The notes beneath the pieces are model-generated. The model ran no database searches. It worked only from the letters and a program-made list of their open reading frames with translations, and was not told the origin of the DNA. The position numbers and the translations under genes were made by a program. 64,000 nucleotides of DNA from Staphylococcus pseudintermedius (GTDB lineage Bacteria > Bacillota > Bacilli > Staphylococcales > Staphylococcaceae). Location: positions 1 through 64,000 of the forward strand of contig NZ_MLGE02000007.1 of assembly GCF_001792775.2 (NCBI RefSeq), read 5' to 3'. This document shows, piece by piece, positions 18,086 to 27,121 of this stretch (the stretch's first letter is position 1; the number at the start of each line of letters is the position of its first letter).

Positions 18086-19012
18086 TTAAAAAGCCAGTAT
18101 ATACATCAAAATGATATGCACGACGATGAGCATTATAGCCATTGGAGCTTGTGCTTTAATCACAGCTAATTCGTCTTTCATTTCTAATAATGCAACAGGT
18201 AACGTATTGAAGTTTGCAGCCATAGGAGTAAGTAAGGTTCCACAAAAACCGCCCGTCATCGCCAATGCACCGACAATCGTTGGGTCACCCCCGTTTTGAA
18301 TCACAAACGGTAAGCCAATGCTCGCGGTGATGACTGTAAACGCTGCAAATGCATTCCCCATTAACATCGTAAAGAGCACCATGCCTAAAATGTACGCGAT
18401 CACACCGAGTAAGGCATTATCTTGAGGTAAAAAGCTCGATATCCCTTTTGAAATCGTCGTCCCTACCCCACTCACTGTAAACAAAATACCAAGTGCTGCT
18501 AAAAATTGTGGAAGAATGCCGACTGTCCCAATTTGTTGCACTAAACGATCACTATCATATAAGCCGACTTTCGCTTTCGGACGGATAATCAAGTACGCAA
18601 CAATCAGTCCGACAATAGAAGAAATACTTATCCCTATTGCACCACCTAATGGCGTCCAAGTCGACACAATGACAGCAACAATCGCTAACACGACAGCTGG
18701 GATAAATAATAAATTTCCAAAGCGAGTCGCCCCTTGTTCTTCTTCTTGATGCTCGACCCCAACCACTTTCCCGATTGTTACATTTTTCGTTATCGTTAAA
18801 AAACCCATTAACAATACGAGCAGACCATTGAGCCAATTCGGAAAATAAGGTCCTACCATAAATAATAAACCTAAAATACACCAAAACATTGCTGTTCCGA
18901 TTCTTTTCATATTGCTCGGTTCACGATACACACGATAAGCTGTATAAACAAACTGTAAACCGATAAGCACATAGAAGATTTCTAGAATTTGACTAATCAT
19001 TTGAGGACTCAT
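18086..19012 (-). CDS. DUF979 membrane protein
   Basis: A 308-residue integral membrane protein with about nine helices, of the DUF979 family. It always travels with DUF969 and often with pcp, so the pair is likely a two-subunit permease whose substrate relates to pyroglutamate. The start is ATG 19012 behind AAAGGGGGG, overlapping the DUF969 end by 20 bases. No catalytic motif seen. The transport role is inference from context. Confidence 0.82.
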   Translation of the reverse strand: MSPQMISQILEIFYVLIGLQFVYTAYRVYREPSNMKRIGTAMFWCILGLLFMVGPYFPNWLNGLLVLLMGFLTITKNVTIGKVVGVEHQEEEQGATRFGNLLFIPAVVLAIVAVIVSTWTPLGGAIGISISSIVGLIVAYLIIRPKAKVGLYDSDRLVQQIGTVGILPQFLAALGILFTVSGVGTTISKGISSFLPQDNALLGVIAYILGMVLFTMLMGNAFAAFTVITASIGLPFVIQNGGDPTIVGALAMTGGFCGTLLTPMAANFNTLPVALLEMKDELAVIKAQAPMAIMLIVVHIILMYILAF

Positions 19013-19700
19013 CTTGTGTCCCCCCTTTCTCACCATACTTACGGTTCATTTTTCGATCAAACAAGACATTTTGAATCACACCAACAATCAGCACAACAAT
19101 CGCGATAGGGGCAGAATATAACGCAATCTCGACGGCCTTTACTTCCATATGTAATGAATGAAACGTTGCAACAATCAACAGTACACCTGATGCGCCGACA
19201 AATAAATTTTGCCCGAAAAAGTTGCCATAATTTTCCATTGCAGCAATATGGGCTTTCAGTTTTTCTTCGTCTACAGGCTCTATTTTTTGTTTATATTTCG
19301 CTTTCGCCGCTGCTTGGACCATTGGATTCATGAGCGGACGTACAAATTGTGGATGTCCACCAATTCGAATTGAAGCAAGGCCTGCAACTTCACGAATGAA
19401 TAAGTAAACGGACATGATCCGCCCCGAAGTGATGCCTTGGATACGATTGATTAACCGTGTCGCTTGTGTTTTTAAACCAAACCTTTCAATCATCCCGACC
19501 ATAGGCAACGTTAAAATAAATAATGACACCATCCGATTATCCACAAATGCTTTACCAAGTGTTTCTAGAATAGTCATCACATCCATATGAGAAACAAGGC
19601 CAGTCACAATTGCTGCAATAAGTACTGTACCAATCGTGTCCCATTTAAAATAAAAACCTAAAACGATGATGAGGATGCCTATCAGTTTAAGCCATTCCAT
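18993..19700 (-). CDS. DUF969 membrane protein
   Basis: A 235-residue membrane protein of the DUF969 family, with about five or six helices and a charged cytosolic C-terminus. GLASIRIGGHPQFVRPLMNPM (central part) is a conserved loop. First gene of the DUF969-DUF979-pcp operon. ATG at 19700 with AGGAGG; the codon before it is TTG. Confidence 0.82.
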   Translation of the reverse strand: MEWLKLIGILIIVLGFYFKWDTIGTVLIAAIVTGLVSHMDVMTILETLGKAFVDNRMVSLFILTLPMVGMIERFGLKTQATRLINRIQGITSGRIMSVYLFIREVAGLASIRIGGHPQFVRPLMNPMVQAAAKAKYKQKIEPVDEEKLKAHIAAMENYGNFFGQNLFVGASGVLLIVATFHSLHMEVKAVEIALYSAPIAIVVLIVGVIQNVLFDRKMNRKYGEKGGTQDESSND

Positions 19701-19791
19701 CAAATTCCTCCTTTATGTAGATAGTCACTTTATTTTATCGTTATCTGAATATTGTTTCAAATAAGCATCGGAAAGCTATCTCCCTAAAGAA

Positions 19792-19843
19792 TTAAAAATG
19801 CCCTACAATGTGTACGCAGTTAACGTTATACATTGCAAGGCAT
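19792..19843 (-). terminator. Terminator behind lcpC
   Basis: Arms 19798-19814 and about 19827-19843 (ATGCC-N3-CAATGTgTA paired with TATACATTG-N3-GGCAT) make an interrupted hairpin. On the minus strand it is followed by TTTTTAA. It lies about 90 bases behind the LCP stop codon. Confidence 0.6.
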
Positions 19844-19929
19844 ATTAATAATTGAACCTATTGAACTCCACTCCGCGATTCAATTGTATGGGTGATGGTT
19901 CAAAGGCTGCTTTCAAATCAACAGTACAT

Positions 19930-20892
19930 TTATAAGTTTAAATTTTGCTTATACTGCTGTACTAGTGATTGCTTTTGTGTTTCGTCGGGAATGAAGTAAT
20001 AAAGACCATCGCTTTGAATACCACCAGAACCGTCTAATTGATGACGCTTAACATGATCATTAGCATCACTGTAGTTACTACGAATTTGGTTCAGTTCACC
20101 AATCGTTAAATCTGTCTTTACGTTGTCACTCAATTGATTCATCAAGGCATTAAAATTCGTAAGCGAAGAAATACCTGTTAACTTGTCAGCTAAACCTTGA
20201 AGCACCAGTTGTTGTCTTTCTTGTCTACCGAAATCTCCACCTGCCCCTTCTTCTTTACGGCTTCGAATAAATGACATGGCGGTATCACCATCAAGATGCG
20301 TACGTTGACCTTTAGTGAATTGATGCCCCCCTGCATTAAATGTCGCATTACTTGTCACATCGATGCCGCCGACCGTATCGATTGTATCTTTCAAACCATC
20401 CATATTAACTGTTGCATAATGATCGATTGGCACACCCATTAATTTTTCAATAGATTTCACTGCCATATCTGGTCCACCATAGGCATAGGCGTGGTTGATT
20501 TTTTCTGTTGTATCACGTCCAACGATTTCCGCTTGTGTATCACGAGGAATACTGATCATTTCTGTCGTTTTCTTTTCTGGATTCACTGATAAAATCATAA
20601 TGGTATCGCTTCGTTCGCCGCCTCCCGCACTTTCACGTTGCGCATCTGAATCTATACCAAATAATGCAATAGAAAAAGGTTCTCCCTTACTCAAATCCAC
20701 CTTACCTGATCTCAATTCTGAATGATTTCTATCTAAAGGATTATGAATGGCCCCCCCTACTGCAAAAATTTTAAATGCCAGATAAGCTACAGCAATAACG
20801 GCTAAAATGAATAAAATACCTACAAACCATAATAAAAATCTTAATACTGGGTTTTTACGTTTTTGCGTTCTTTTATACTCCAACAAAGTCAC
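19930..20892 (-). CDS. lcpC: LytR-CpsA-Psr (LCP) family glycopolymer transferase
   Basis: A 320-residue type II membrane protein that attaches wall teichoic acid or capsule to peptidoglycan. It has a basic N-terminus, one membrane helix (residues about 18-43) and an extracellular LCP domain from about 75. The lipid phosphate-binding Arg/Asp residues sit in SIPRDTQAEI and in MSFIRSRKEE. Among the three S. aureus LCP genes, this position corresponds to LcpC (SA2103). The start is not certain: GTG at 20892 is very near GGAAAGAAG, and TTG at 20886 is equally possible. Monocistronic. Confidence 0.85.
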   Translation of the reverse strand: MTLLEYKRTQKRKNPVLRFLLWFVGILFILAVIAVAYLAFKIFAVGGAIHNPLDRNHSELRSGKVDLSKGEPFSIALFGIDSDAQRESAGGGERSDTIMILSVNPEKKTTEMISIPRDTQAEIVGRDTTEKINHAYAYGGPDMAVKSIEKLMGVPIDHYATVNMDGLKDTIDTVGGIDVTSNATFNAGGHQFTKGQRTHLDGDTAMSFIRSRKEEGAGGDFGRQERQQLVLQGLADKLTGISSLTNFNALMNQLSDNVKTDLTIGELNQIRSNYSDANDHVKRHQLDGSGGIQSDGLYYFIPDETQKQSLVQQYKQNLNL

Positions 20893-21010
20893 TTCTTTCC
20901 GAATGTATTGGTCAAGCTTTATGGAGATACATGAAAATATGATCCCGTCACATATTAAGTGTTATTTTACAGTAAAGTTTATCGAACGAAATCGGTCTTT
21001 AGACGCAAGT

Positions 21011-21805
21011 CTACTTTTGATATCCACCATTAGATAACAATATGTCTAAAATTGTTTCGTAACACCCTGGATTACTAATAATAAATGGACCACCACGAAC
21101 AAAATCGATGGGCTGTTGGTGGAAGTCTGTCATCTTTAAACCAAGTTCTTGTGCAAATAAAAATTGAGCGGCGATGTCCCAAGGTTTCGCATTCGTATGA
21201 ATATGTGCACCGAACTGCCCTGTAATTACACGTGCTGAATCAAGGCCACAAGCACCGATTAAACGATAGCCAAATGATACATCTAATAAGTCATGGATCG
21301 TTTCATCATTCAATACACGATTGTTAAATGAAATAATCTGATCTTTCAACGGTTGTGACGTAATGGGAAGCAACGGTTTGTCATTTAAAAATGCACCGCT
21401 TCCTTTCACAGCGCGATACAGTTTTTGTCTTGGATAATCATAGATATAGGAAAGTTGTGGCTCCCCTTCAACAAAATAGCCTATAATCATGCAAAAGTCA
21501 TCTTGTTGTTTGACTAAATTTGCTGTCCCATCTATCGGATCAATCAACCACGTATGTCCCTCTTTTAAATGCTGCGTTTCATGATGTGCTTCTTCTCCAT
21601 ACAAGCGGTGGTGTGGATAATACGTTTTTAAAAATTGTTCAAATCTTGATTCGATCGTTTGATCAACATTCGTTACAAGATCGTAACGACTGGATTTCGT
21701 GTCGGTTTGAATTTGATGAATCAGATTAGGGATTTCTTCTGTCATCTGTTGAATCCATTGTTGGAGATGTTGATCTATTTTATGACGCTCTGATTCAGAT
21801 AACAT
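21011..21805 (-). CDS. Inositol monophosphatase family protein (SuhB-like)
   Basis: A 264-residue Mg2+-dependent phosphatase of the inositol monophosphatase fold. Metal-binding motifs are all present: GEEAHH, DPIDGTANLV and PWDIAAQ. Substrate may be inositol phosphate, PAP or another sugar phosphate. RBS GAGGTGA before ATG 21805. The RsaI-like sRNA and its terminator lie 118 bases upstream on the same strand. Confidence 0.88.
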   Translation of the reverse strand: MLSESERHKIDQHLQQWIQQMTEEIPNLIHQIQTDTKSSRYDLVTNVDQTIESRFEQFLKTYYPHHRLYGEEAHHETQHLKEGHTWLIDPIDGTANLVKQQDDFCMIIGYFVEGEPQLSYIYDYPRQKLYRAVKGSGAFLNDKPLLPITSQPLKDQIISFNNRVLNDETIHDLLDVSFGYRLIGACGLDSARVITGQFGAHIHTNAKPWDIAAQFLFAQELGLKMTDFHQQPIDFVRGGPFIISNPGCYETILDILLSNGGYQK

Positions 21806-21922
21806 ATGTATCACCTCTTTATCTATGTTAGTTCCATTATACAGAAGAAAAAGAGTTTTTGGGGGTTCTTCAAAAGATACGTATTGAAATCATCATGGCA
21901 TACAACATCTGATTGATACGCG

Positions 21923-21951
21923 AAAAAACCGGTTGGCGTGAACCAACCGGC
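21923..21951 (-). terminator. Terminator of the RsaI-like sRNA
   Basis: CCGGTTGG (21929-21936) pairs with CCAACCGG (21943-21950) across a short loop. On the minus strand six U follow. Confidence 0.85.
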
Positions 21952-22085
21952 ATAGAAAGGAAAGTAAGTAATAAATATTGAAGATGTTAAACTAGAATTA
22001 GTACAATATACCATTCAAACAATACTATCAATAGTGATAGCTCCCCCTTTATTTGAACATTTCTTGTACCATCCCCCTAGTAGCT
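21923..22085 (-). ncRNA. rsaI: RsaI (RsaOG)-like small regulatory RNA
   Basis: A free-standing transcription unit of about 160 bases on the minus strand: promoter TTACAT-N17-TATAGT (22120 to 22092), then a G-rich segment (AGGGGGATGG and AAAGGGGGAG), a pyrimidine-rich stretch (ACTTACTTTCCTTTC) and a GC-rich terminator. GGTACAA near the 5' end is complementary to TTGTACT further on, as expected for a pseudoknot. G-tracks, a CU-rich spacer, a pseudoknot and CcpA control describe RsaI of S. aureus, which I recall lies next to the suhB-like gene. No sequence search was possible, so the identity is by features and position. The alternative is a regulatory leader of the suhB-like gene. Confidence 0.75.
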
Positions 22086-22091
22086 AACTAC

Positions 22092-22120
22092 ACTATAACA
22101 TATTTCTAACATAAATGTAA
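22092..22120 (-). promoter_or_regulatory. Promoter of the RsaI-like sRNA
   Basis: -35 TTACAT (22120-22115), 17-base spacer, -10 TATAGT (22097-22092), minus strand. The -35 lies inside the cre box. Confidence 0.75.
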
Positions 22121-22129
22121 GCGTTTTCT
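22116..22129. promoter_or_regulatory. CcpA cre box over the sRNA promoter
   Basis: TGTAAGCGTTTTCT matches the cre consensus TGWAARCGYTWNCW at all 14 positions. It overlaps the -35 of the minus-strand sRNA promoter, which predicts glucose repression. It is also about 130 bases before the plus-strand HTH gene. Confidence 0.8.
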
Positions 22130-22257
22130 AAATTTTTTTGCGCACTTTTTGTTTACATTTTTCACTTTGTTGTGCAATTGAGATGGAAAAAGTCTTTCAC
22201 TATAATTATTTAATCGATATGCTATAATATTGTTAAACATGTTTGGGAGGGGTTCGT

Positions 22258-22959
22258 ATGAATAAAGAAACACGGCAAAAGAAGCTGTTGGCCTTGATTC
22301 AACAAGACAAACCGATGACTGCCCTTGAATTAGCGCAAGCTCTCAACGTTTCTAAACGGACTATTTTACGTGACATGCAAGAATTAGAAGGTAAAGGCGT
22401 TCAAATAGTCGCACATGCGGGGATGTATGGTGGCTACCAACTTCAAGCGAATCAACATTACTATCAATTGAACTTGACGCAAACAGAATTACAAGCGCTC
22501 TATTTAATATTAAAAGAAAGCCAAGCACAGTCGACATTACCTTATGAAGCAGCAACGAATCATCTCATTCAAAAAATATTAAAACAACCTTACACACATA
22601 TTCGACGTACATTACGTCAACTGGATCAATACGTTTTATACGAAACACGTCAGCAACCACGCTTGCCCGTTCAATTCAGTGACATTTTAATATATTGCCA
22701 AGAGCGCAAAGTGATGGGCATTGACTATAAAAGCGATGCAAATGGTGAACAACGCTTTGAAAATGTCATTTTTATTGGCTTGATTGCACGTCACGACGGT
22801 TGGCAAGCGATTGTTTATCATATTGGCGGCGATTATACACAATATGTTGATATCTCTACGATTGAAGACATTTCGTATTCTTTCCAAAAATCAATACAAA
22901 CGAACGATATTACACTTGAAAACTACGAAACCTATTTAAAAGATTCAAAACATCAATAA
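22258..22959 (+). CDS. HTH_11-type transcriptional regulator (DeoR/YafY-like)
   Basis: A 233-residue regulator with an N-terminal winged helix (TALELAQALNVSKRTILRDMQELEGKG, about residues 19-45) and a C-terminal domain like WYL/YafY sensors without a clear WYL motif. The start ATG at 22258 has GGGAGGGG upstream. Divergent from the RsaI-like sRNA and convergent with the CPBP protease gene. Target and ligand unknown. Confidence 0.78.
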   Translation: MNKETRQKKLLALIQQDKPMTALELAQALNVSKRTILRDMQELEGKGVQIVAHAGMYGGYQLQANQHYYQLNLTQTELQALYLILKESQAQSTLPYEAATNHLIQKILKQPYTHIRRTLRQLDQYVLYETRQQPRLPVQFSDILIYCQERKVMGIDYKSDANGEQRFENVIFIGLIARHDGWQAIVYHIGGDYTQYVDISTIEDISYSFQKSIQTNDITLENYETYLKDSKHQ

Positions 22960-22998
22960 AACCAATGTCATGCCTAAAAGCGTAACATTGGTTTTTTC
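22959..22998. terminator. Terminator between convergent genes
   Basis: AAACCAATGT pairs with ACATTGGTTT, followed by a T-run on the plus strand; a weaker T-run lies on the minus strand. Confidence 0.8.
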
Positions 22999-23012
22999 TA
23001 TGTGGGATGTCA

Positions 23013-23744
23013 CTATTGTATGATTGTGACCACGAACGAAATAAAATTATTTAACATATGAAAAGCGATCGACACACCTAAATTACGGCCACTTTTGATA
23101 TATAAGAACACAAGTGGTACGGCTAAAATTAAGTAATCGATCATTTCAAATGGGGAGGTCGCTTGAAGCACGTGTACCCCCGCAAACAACAAGGCTGAAA
23201 TAACGGCCATGACTTTAAAGTTCAATTTCTTACCTAATTCCCCAATTAAAATATGACGGAAGAAAATTTCTTCAACGACTGGTGCTAATATCACAATCAT
23301 CATGAAATTGATTGGCGTAAACCACGGAATAGCGAAAAGTTGGTCAATCAGCATCTCGTTTTGCGTCGTATCATATTGAAATCGTTCGGGCAAAAACTGT
23401 TGTAGATAACCATAGAGGGTTGAAGCGGCTTGTGCAACGAGGTATGCCCCTACAATCCAAAATATGTATTGGCGTATCCCTTGAAGCCCCTTCATAAAGC
23501 GTTGCCCCATCGTTTTATAATGTAACAAGTAAAAACTGAGGATGACAATCAAGTAAGCAACGACTGTAGCAATGACTTGTGCGACGAGTGCATTTGAGTC
23601 AGACAATAACGCCGCTTCACTCACATTGAAAAACACAAAGCTAATGATAGCGGCAAGTATTCCGAAAACGAACGTTGCAACGATAACAATAGGAACTAAT
23701 AATAAGTCCCGCCAAGCAATATCTTTCCATTTATATTTTGACAT
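23013..23744 (-). CDS. CPBP-family intramembrane glutamic endopeptidase
   Basis: A 243-residue integral membrane protease with about eight helices (Abi/CAAX-like). All three motifs are intact: Glu158-Glu159...Arg163 (VEEIFFRH), Phe187-xxx-His191 (FAGVH) and His229 with Asn232/233 (HMLNNF). Relatives mature peptides or act in bacteriocin immunity; the substrate here is unknown. Divergent from the small gene at 23888. Compare the LyrA-like CPBP protein at 42286, where the motifs are lost. Confidence 0.85.
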   Translation of the reverse strand: MSKYKWKDIAWRDLLLVPIVIVATFVFGILAAIISFVFFNVSEAALLSDSNALVAQVIATVVAYLIVILSFYLLHYKTMGQRFMKGLQGIRQYIFWIVGAYLVAQAASTLYGYLQQFLPERFQYDTTQNEMLIDQLFAIPWFTPINFMMIVILAPVVEEIFFRHILIGELGKKLNFKVMAVISALLFAGVHVLQATSPFEMIDYLILAVPLVFLYIKSGRNLGVSIAFHMLNNFISFVVTIIQ

Positions 23745-23887
23745 TTGAATACTCTCTTTCCTTTAAAAATGCACGAACGGTTGTATATATATCACAGACC
23801 TGTGACTTTTTTACAGTTTGATATAACACTTACGCACGTGAATGATTCTTGTTATACTATATATTATTTCATGAAAGGACGCTACTG

Positions 23888-24241
23888 ATGAACGGTTATG
23901 AAATGCCCAATTTGATACAAGCACTCGAGGTTTTGAATGAACTGTTAGACTTAACCACAACTTACGATTTAACCTACGCACGAGATCCCGAATACGCACA
24001 AGACATATTGACCAATTTGAAAGCGAAAGTCCAATCGCATTATCTACAGTCACCTCAACCTGTTCATACACATGCATACAGTCCCTATCCCTACGACCTT
24101 TACTATTGTTGTCTTTACAACTTGTATCACAATCCATTAGTCTCTATCAATTTTGGCAGTCAACGTAAATTGAATCAAAGTTATATCCAACAAATTACAC
24201 GAACACGCGCTTATTTTCAAATGTGTACGGGCACATTTTAA
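23888..24241 (+). CDS. Uncharacterised conserved staphylococcal protein
   Basis: A 117-residue soluble protein, mildly acidic N-terminal half (MNGYEMPNLIQALEVLNELL) and a Tyr/Cys-rich centre (SPYPYDLYYCCLYNLYHNP). No domain recognised. The start at 23888 has AAAGGACG at good spacing. Divergent from the CPBP protease, with a promoter-like TTGTTATACTATAT stretch just upstream. Function unknown. Confidence 0.6.
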   Translation: MNGYEMPNLIQALEVLNELLDLTTTYDLTYARDPEYAQDILTNLKAKVQSHYLQSPQPVHTHAYSPYPYDLYYCCLYNLYHNPLVSINFGSQRKLNQSYIQQITRTRAYFQMCTGTF

Positions 24242-24272
24242 AACACAGTTTGTGCGATTTTCAGCAAATTTA

Positions 24273-24306
24273 AAAAGCGGAATGACATGTGCCATCCCAC
24301 TTTAAA
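24273..24306. terminator. Bidirectional terminator
   Basis: AAAGCGGAATGACA pairs with TGCCATCCCACTTT with a few mismatches; U-run on the minus strand. It resembles the terminator at 13770-13803. Confidence 0.65.
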
Positions 24307-24436
24307 CACGCTTTACAATTAAAAATCGACACGCATATTGAAGCACGGATTCATCTCAACTATGCGAATATAAGCCCGATCATTATAATATCGCTATGTA
24401 TCTCTTTCCCAAAATACAATACGATGCTTGTTACTT

Positions 24437-25825
24437 TTATAATTTAAAGTCTTCTTTATCGCGTTTATGATAACCGCGTAAGAAGAAAAATACGGCCATA
24501 AAACCTAAGAATAAGAAACCGATAATCACAGATACACGTGTTTCGTTATTAATTAACATTGCAACTAACACCATTAATAAAAATGCGATTGACAGATAAT
24601 TTGTCACTGGTGCAAGTGGCATTTTGAAAGGATGGTTTTCTAATTTTTCTGGAAATTTCTTTCTAAATTGAATATGGCTAAATAAAATCATAAACCATGG
24701 AATCATTCCAGGTAAAATAGATGCACTATAAACATAAACGAAAATATTTTCAGAACCATCGATAAACTGTGGTAATACAACATTTAAAATGACACCGATT
24801 AAAATACCAATAGATACAGCTAAAACTGTATAAAATGGTACACCGTTTCTCATGACTTTTGTAAATATCGCTGGTAATTGACGATGTTGTGCTAAAGTAA
24901 AAATCATACGACTTGAGCTGAAAATACCCGAGTTACAGCCTGACATCGCTGCCGTAATCACAACGAAGTTAATTAAACCTGCCGCTATCGTAATTCCGAT
25001 TTTTGCGAATGTTGCAACAAATGGGCTACCAATGTCATGCAATTCATTCCAAGGATAAATCGTTACAATAACAAAGATGGCACCGATATAAAAGATTAAA
25101 ATACGCCAAATGACGCCGTTGACTGCTTTTTTAATATTTTTTTGAGGATCCTTTGTTTCACCTGCTGTAATACCGATCAACTCAACCCCTTGATATGAAC
25201 CGATAACAATAGATAAAGCAAAGAAAAATCCTAGCCAACCATTCGGCATAAAACCGCCATGTGCTGTAAGATTGCTAAGACCGATTGGATTGCCTCCGTT
25301 CCCTATACCGAAGAAGATCAAACCGAAACCAGCAATAATCATCAAAATAATTGTCACGATTTTAATCATCGCAAACCAAAATTCAAATTCACCAAACGCT
25401 TTTACAGACACCGCATTGGCAGCTGTTAACAGAACAATGACAATCAGTCCTGGAATCCATGTTGGTAATTCTGGAAACCAAAACTTCATATATGCGCCGA
25501 CTGCAATGACTTCCGACATCCCTACAACAATCCATTGAAAGATGTTGGCCCATGCAGTCACGTAACCTGCAACAGGGTGGATATAATCTGTAGCAAAGTT
25601 TGCAAACGAACCAGTTGATGGATCAAGATAGACCATCTCTCCCATTGCACGCATGATTAAAAATAAAAATAAACCCGCAACTAAATATGCAAAAATAACA
25701 GAGGGACCTGTCCACGCAATTGTACTTGATGCCCCCATGAATAATCCGACACCGATAGTACCACCGAGTGCGATCATTTGAATCTGTCGAGAACTTAATC
25801 CTCTGTGTAATTGATTATCTTCCAT
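24437..25825 (-). CDS. Amino acid permease (AAT/APC superfamily)
   Basis: A 462-residue, 12-helix proton-driven amino acid importer. N-terminal HRGLSSRQIQMIALGGTIGVG and GMSEVIAVGAY are typical of the AAT family (AnsP, ProY, AroP-like). The start at 25825 lies 13 bases behind GGAG, somewhat far. Monocistronic. The substrate cannot be assigned from sequence alone. Confidence 0.85.
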   Translation of the reverse strand: MEDNQLHRGLSSRQIQMIALGGTIGVGLFMGASSTIAWTGPSVIFAYLVAGLFLFLIMRAMGEMVYLDPSTGSFANFATDYIHPVAGYVTAWANIFQWIVVGMSEVIAVGAYMKFWFPELPTWIPGLIVIVLLTAANAVSVKAFGEFEFWFAMIKIVTIILMIIAGFGLIFFGIGNGGNPIGLSNLTAHGGFMPNGWLGFFFALSIVIGSYQGVELIGITAGETKDPQKNIKKAVNGVIWRILIFYIGAIFVIVTIYPWNELHDIGSPFVATFAKIGITIAAGLINFVVITAAMSGCNSGIFSSSRMIFTLAQHRQLPAIFTKVMRNGVPFYTVLAVSIGILIGVILNVVLPQFIDGSENIFVYVYSASILPGMIPWFMILFSHIQFRKKFPEKLENHPFKMPLAPVTNYLSIAFLLMVLVAMLINNETRVSVIIGFLFLGFMAVFFFLRGYHKRDKEDFKL

Positions 25826-26120
25826 GACAACGTTCCATCTCCTTTTGTAACCCCTACTCATATAAAATTGATGTTGAACCGTGCATGTCGCTATTATACT
25901 ATAAACTATCAGAATTTGAAGAAAAAATTAAAAATGTTAACCCATTCATTTACATTCCTATTTTCATCTCCAAACAGCCCTGCTACCTGTATATCCGTTA
26001 CACCTTTAACCATTGATATATCGACCATCCTATACACAGTAATCTTATCCTACTAAAAATCGCATTTAGATATGTTGACGTTTACACCATCGACCGTCGA
26101 AATATTGTCACATTAAACTA
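25826..26120. other. Intergenic region between permease and FNT gene
   Basis: About 300 bases, AT-rich, with promoters for both divergent genes. No T-box or riboswitch seen. The right end holds the Rex site. Confidence 0.4.
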
Positions 26121-26138
26121 TTGTGAATATATTCACAT
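26121..26138. promoter_or_regulatory. Rex-binding site
   Basis: TTGTGAATATATTCACAT differs from the consensus TTGTGAAWWWWTTCACAA at the last base only. It overlaps the -35 of the FNT promoter, so NADH-released Rex repression is predicted: the gene would be induced when oxygen or other electron acceptors fail. Confidence 0.85.
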
Positions 26139-26160
26139 TGGCTTACGAATTGCTTATACT
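26132..26160 (+). promoter_or_regulatory. Promoter of the FNT channel gene
   Basis: -35 TTCACA (26132-26137), 17-base spacer, -10 TATACT (26155-26160). The -35 is inside the Rex palindrome. Confidence 0.75.
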
Positions 26161-26191
26161 AGGTTTATTATTTAAGAAAGGAATCTAATTT

Positions 26192-27034
26192 ATGAAAGAT
26201 ACTAATATCAAATGGGATACAATTTTTTATGGTCGCCAGTGGGTTTCAAATATTATTGAGACGATTCAAAAGAAAGATGTACTTCAGAGCTTTTATCTAA
26301 GGCGTTATTTATTAAGAGCAATGATGGCAGGATTTATTATTAGCATCATAACCGTTTTTGTATTAACAGTTAAAACAACATTTGCGCCTGACGTAGCGCC
26401 CGGTCTCGTGAATATGGCGGGTGCATTTACTTTTAGTTTTGCCCTCGTGTTAATTCTGTTCACAAACTCTGAACTTCTAACGAGTAATTTCATGTATTTT
26501 ACGGTGGGTTTGTATTATCATTTGATTCGTCCAACACGTGTAATTAAAATATTCACACTATGTTTTGTTGGGAATATGATTGGTGCTGTCATTTTGTTTA
26601 GTTTACTCCGGTTTTCCAATGTCATGACACCGGATATGCTACAAATGCTTGACCATACCGTACAAGTCAAAATTCATGATTATAGTTTTCAAAACATTTT
26701 AGTCCGTGCTATTTTCGCGAACTTCTTTATTAACATTGCATTAGTCATTGCCATGCAAATTGATGATGTGTTGGCCAAAATGTTTGTCATGATGTTCGGT
26801 GTAACGATTTTCGCGTTTATGGGCTATGAACACGTTGTTTATAATGCTTGTTTGTTTATTGCCAGTGCCATTTATCAAACAGACGCTTTCAATATGCTGC
26901 ATATGGCTAAAAACATTATCGGGGCTTTGCTTGGAAACTATATCGGCGGTGGACTAATCATCGGGCTATTTTATGCTTATCTGAATGATCACGGTCAATT
27001 CAAAGCGATCAAAAAGGAAAACAAAAAGAACTAA
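26192..27034 (+). CDS. Formate/nitrite transporter family channel
   Basis: A 280-residue, six-helix FNT-family membrane protein that should conduct a small monovalent anion (formate, nitrite, lactate or hydrosulfide). Helices are visible at about 43-63, 72-95, 112-137, 170-190, 197-218 and 237-262. RBS AAAGGAAT. The Rex box and the formate dehydrogenase gene elsewhere in the window favour formate or another fermentation acid. More divergent than typical FocA/NirC, so substrate is open. Confidence 0.8.
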   Translation: MKDTNIKWDTIFYGRQWVSNIIETIQKKDVLQSFYLRRYLLRAMMAGFIISIITVFVLTVKTTFAPDVAPGLVNMAGAFTFSFALVLILFTNSELLTSNFMYFTVGLYYHLIRPTRVIKIFTLCFVGNMIGAVILFSLLRFSNVMTPDMLQMLDHTVQVKIHDYSFQNILVRAIFANFFINIALVIAMQIDDVLAKMFVMMFGVTIFAFMGYEHVVYNACLFIASAIYQTDAFNMLHMAKNIIGALLGNYIGGGLIIGLFYAYLNDHGQFKAIKKENKKN

Positions 27035-27121
27035 TGCATCGTTTGTGATAGATAAGTACACGTCATCATTGATTGCGGTCTATGTTATAATAAGGACAAT
27101 TCAAAGACTAAGGAGCATATT

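Noticed and set aside
21823..22014. 63-codon frame across the RsaI-like terminator
   Set aside because: Would read through the terminator hairpin and has no RBS in proper position.
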